This document shows positions 63,336 through 64,000 of a stretch of DNA of 64,000 nucleotides, piece by piece (position 1 is the stretch's first letter; each line of letters begins with the position of its first letter). The position numbers were made by a program, and so were the translations under genes. Where the stretch lies: NCBI GenBank assembly GCA_963840075.1, contig CAWIXS010000025.1, positions 62,001 through 126,000 on the forward strand. The letters are read 5' to 3'. The notes beneath the pieces are model-generated. The model was not told where the DNA came from. It was given only the letters and a program-made list of their open reading frames with translations, and ran no database searches. The stretch comes from AWTP1-13 sp963840075. GTDB taxonomy: Bacteria; Pseudomonadota; Alphaproteobacteria; Rhizobiales; Hyphomicrobiaceae.

Positions 63336-63450
63336 TCCTCGTCTGCGGCAGTGCAGTACCTGTGGAATCCGGGAGGGCGGCGTGCATTGACGCCGCCCGA
63401 CCTTTGAAGGGCAAGGCGATCCAACGCCGCCGACAGCGGATCAGCAGAAT

Positions 63451-64000
63451 ATGACACGCTTCCTGTTCTTCATCGACGCCCTCAGCACATGGGTGGGCAA
63501 AGCCTTCGGCTGGCTGATCCTCGTGCTAACGTTGGCTGTCAGCTACGAGGTTGGCGTGCGCTACGTGCTGCGCGCGCCGACGACCTGGGCCTTCGACATC
63601 AGCTACATCACCTACGGCGCCATGTTTCTGATGGCTGGCGCCTACACCCTCAGCCGCAACGGCCACGTGCGCGCCGACGTGCTCTATCGCTTCTGGCGCC
63701 CGCGCACGCAGGCCGTGATGGACCTCCTGCTTTACGTGCTCTTCTTCCTTCCCGCCGTCGCGGCCTGGATCTACGCCGGCTGGGCGTACGCCGCCTTCTC
63801 CATCCGTTTCCGCGAGGTGAGCATCTTCAGCCCCGCGGGCATACCCGTGTTCCCGCTCAAGGCGCTCATTCCCATCACCGGCGTTTTCCTGCTGCTTCAG
63901 GGTATCGCCGAGATCATCCGCTGCGTTCTGTGCATCCGCCTCGGCGAGTGGCCGCAGCGGCTCCATGACGTGGAGGAAACCGAGAGCATGATTATCCGCG
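63451..64000 (+). CDS. TRAP transporter small permease (DctQ family), cut by window end
   Basis: The frame is open from ATG 63451 to the window end (183 codons so far). It begins MTRFLFFIDALSTWVGKAFG and has four membrane segments: ILVLTLAVSYEVGVRYVLR, ITYGAMFLMAGAYTL, VMDLLLYVLFFLPAVAAWIY and KALIPITGVFLLLQGIAEII, with the family's WAFDISYITYGAMF and NGHVRADVLY motifs. The protein is nearly complete. The large permease (DctM) should follow outside the window. Confidence 0.9.
   Translation, partial: MTRFLFFIDALSTWVGKAFGWLILVLTLAVSYEVGVRYVLRAPTTWAFDISYITYGAMFLMAGAYTLSRNGHVRADVLYRFWRPRTQAVMDLLLYVLFFLPAVAAWIYAGWAYAAFSIRFREVSIFSPAGIPVFPLKALIPITGVFLLLQGIAEIIRCVLCIRLGEWPQRLHDVEETESMIIR

Overview
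This window is a high-GC chromosomal stretch, most likely from an alphaproteobacterium of the Hyphomicrobiales type. The evidence is a C4-pathway 5-aminolevulinate synthase (hemA), a DUF1489 protein, several Bug-type tripartite tricarboxylate receptors, two YkuD L,D-transpeptidases and dispersed GC-rich intergenic hairpin repeats. The species cannot be fixed from sequence alone.

Layout. 1-13.8 kb: a Bug receptor; a Na+/solute symporter operon (DUF4212 small subunit plus VC_2705-type large subunit) with three small membrane proteins; a double-hotdog/epimerase pair; an aminotransferase; a VOC protein; a gutted Bug gene; a branched-chain-type ABC binding protein and an MBL-fold hydrolase. 13.9-19.4 kb: envelope proteins, including a Tat-exported protein with three Cys-flanked repeats and an L,D-transpeptidase. 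19-27.4 kb: an MdtABC-like RND efflux operon preceded by a secreted Cys-rich-repeat protein; the same repeat is fused to the C-terminus of the adaptor. 27.6-36.8 kb: a membrane-anchored J-domain-like protein, hemA, an exported truncated haemoglobin, a ClpS-like/ClpX-zinc-finger/AAA+ fusion, a second L,D-transpeptidase and an ABC exporter. 37.4-38.8 kb: an IS110-family transposase with a strongly structured leader. 39-40.7 kb: a secreted protein and MreB. 40.9 kb: tRNA-Lys(CTT).

From the tRNA to about 51.8 kb lies an accessory, partly ruined metal/stress region: fragments of NicO, EamA, MFS, P1B-ATPase, two-component and unknown genes, among intact multicopper oxidase, HlyD/FtsX/ABC efflux, UspA (with an FNR/FixK-type box) and VIT-family genes. 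From 52 kb to the end is a carbon-uptake and catabolism block: ABC and Bug binding proteins, a beta-hydroxyacid dehydrogenase, a quinone oxidoreductase, an amidohydrolase, a lactonase-like propeller, an enolase-superfamily enzyme, an aminotransferase, and a TRAP transporter that runs off the window end.

Two window-wide observations matter for any user. First, about a dozen otherwise intact genes are broken by a single extra base, nearly always +1, which looks more like a systematic sequence error than gene decay. Second, three points in the island show divergent genes both lacking their 5' ends, and one P1B-ATPase fragment carries a 119-bp in-place inversion whose reversal restores the reading frame. 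The most interesting possibly undescribed proteins are the ClpS-ZBD-AAA+ fusion, the RND adaptor with a Cys-rich repeat tail, and the triple C-x17-C Tat protein.
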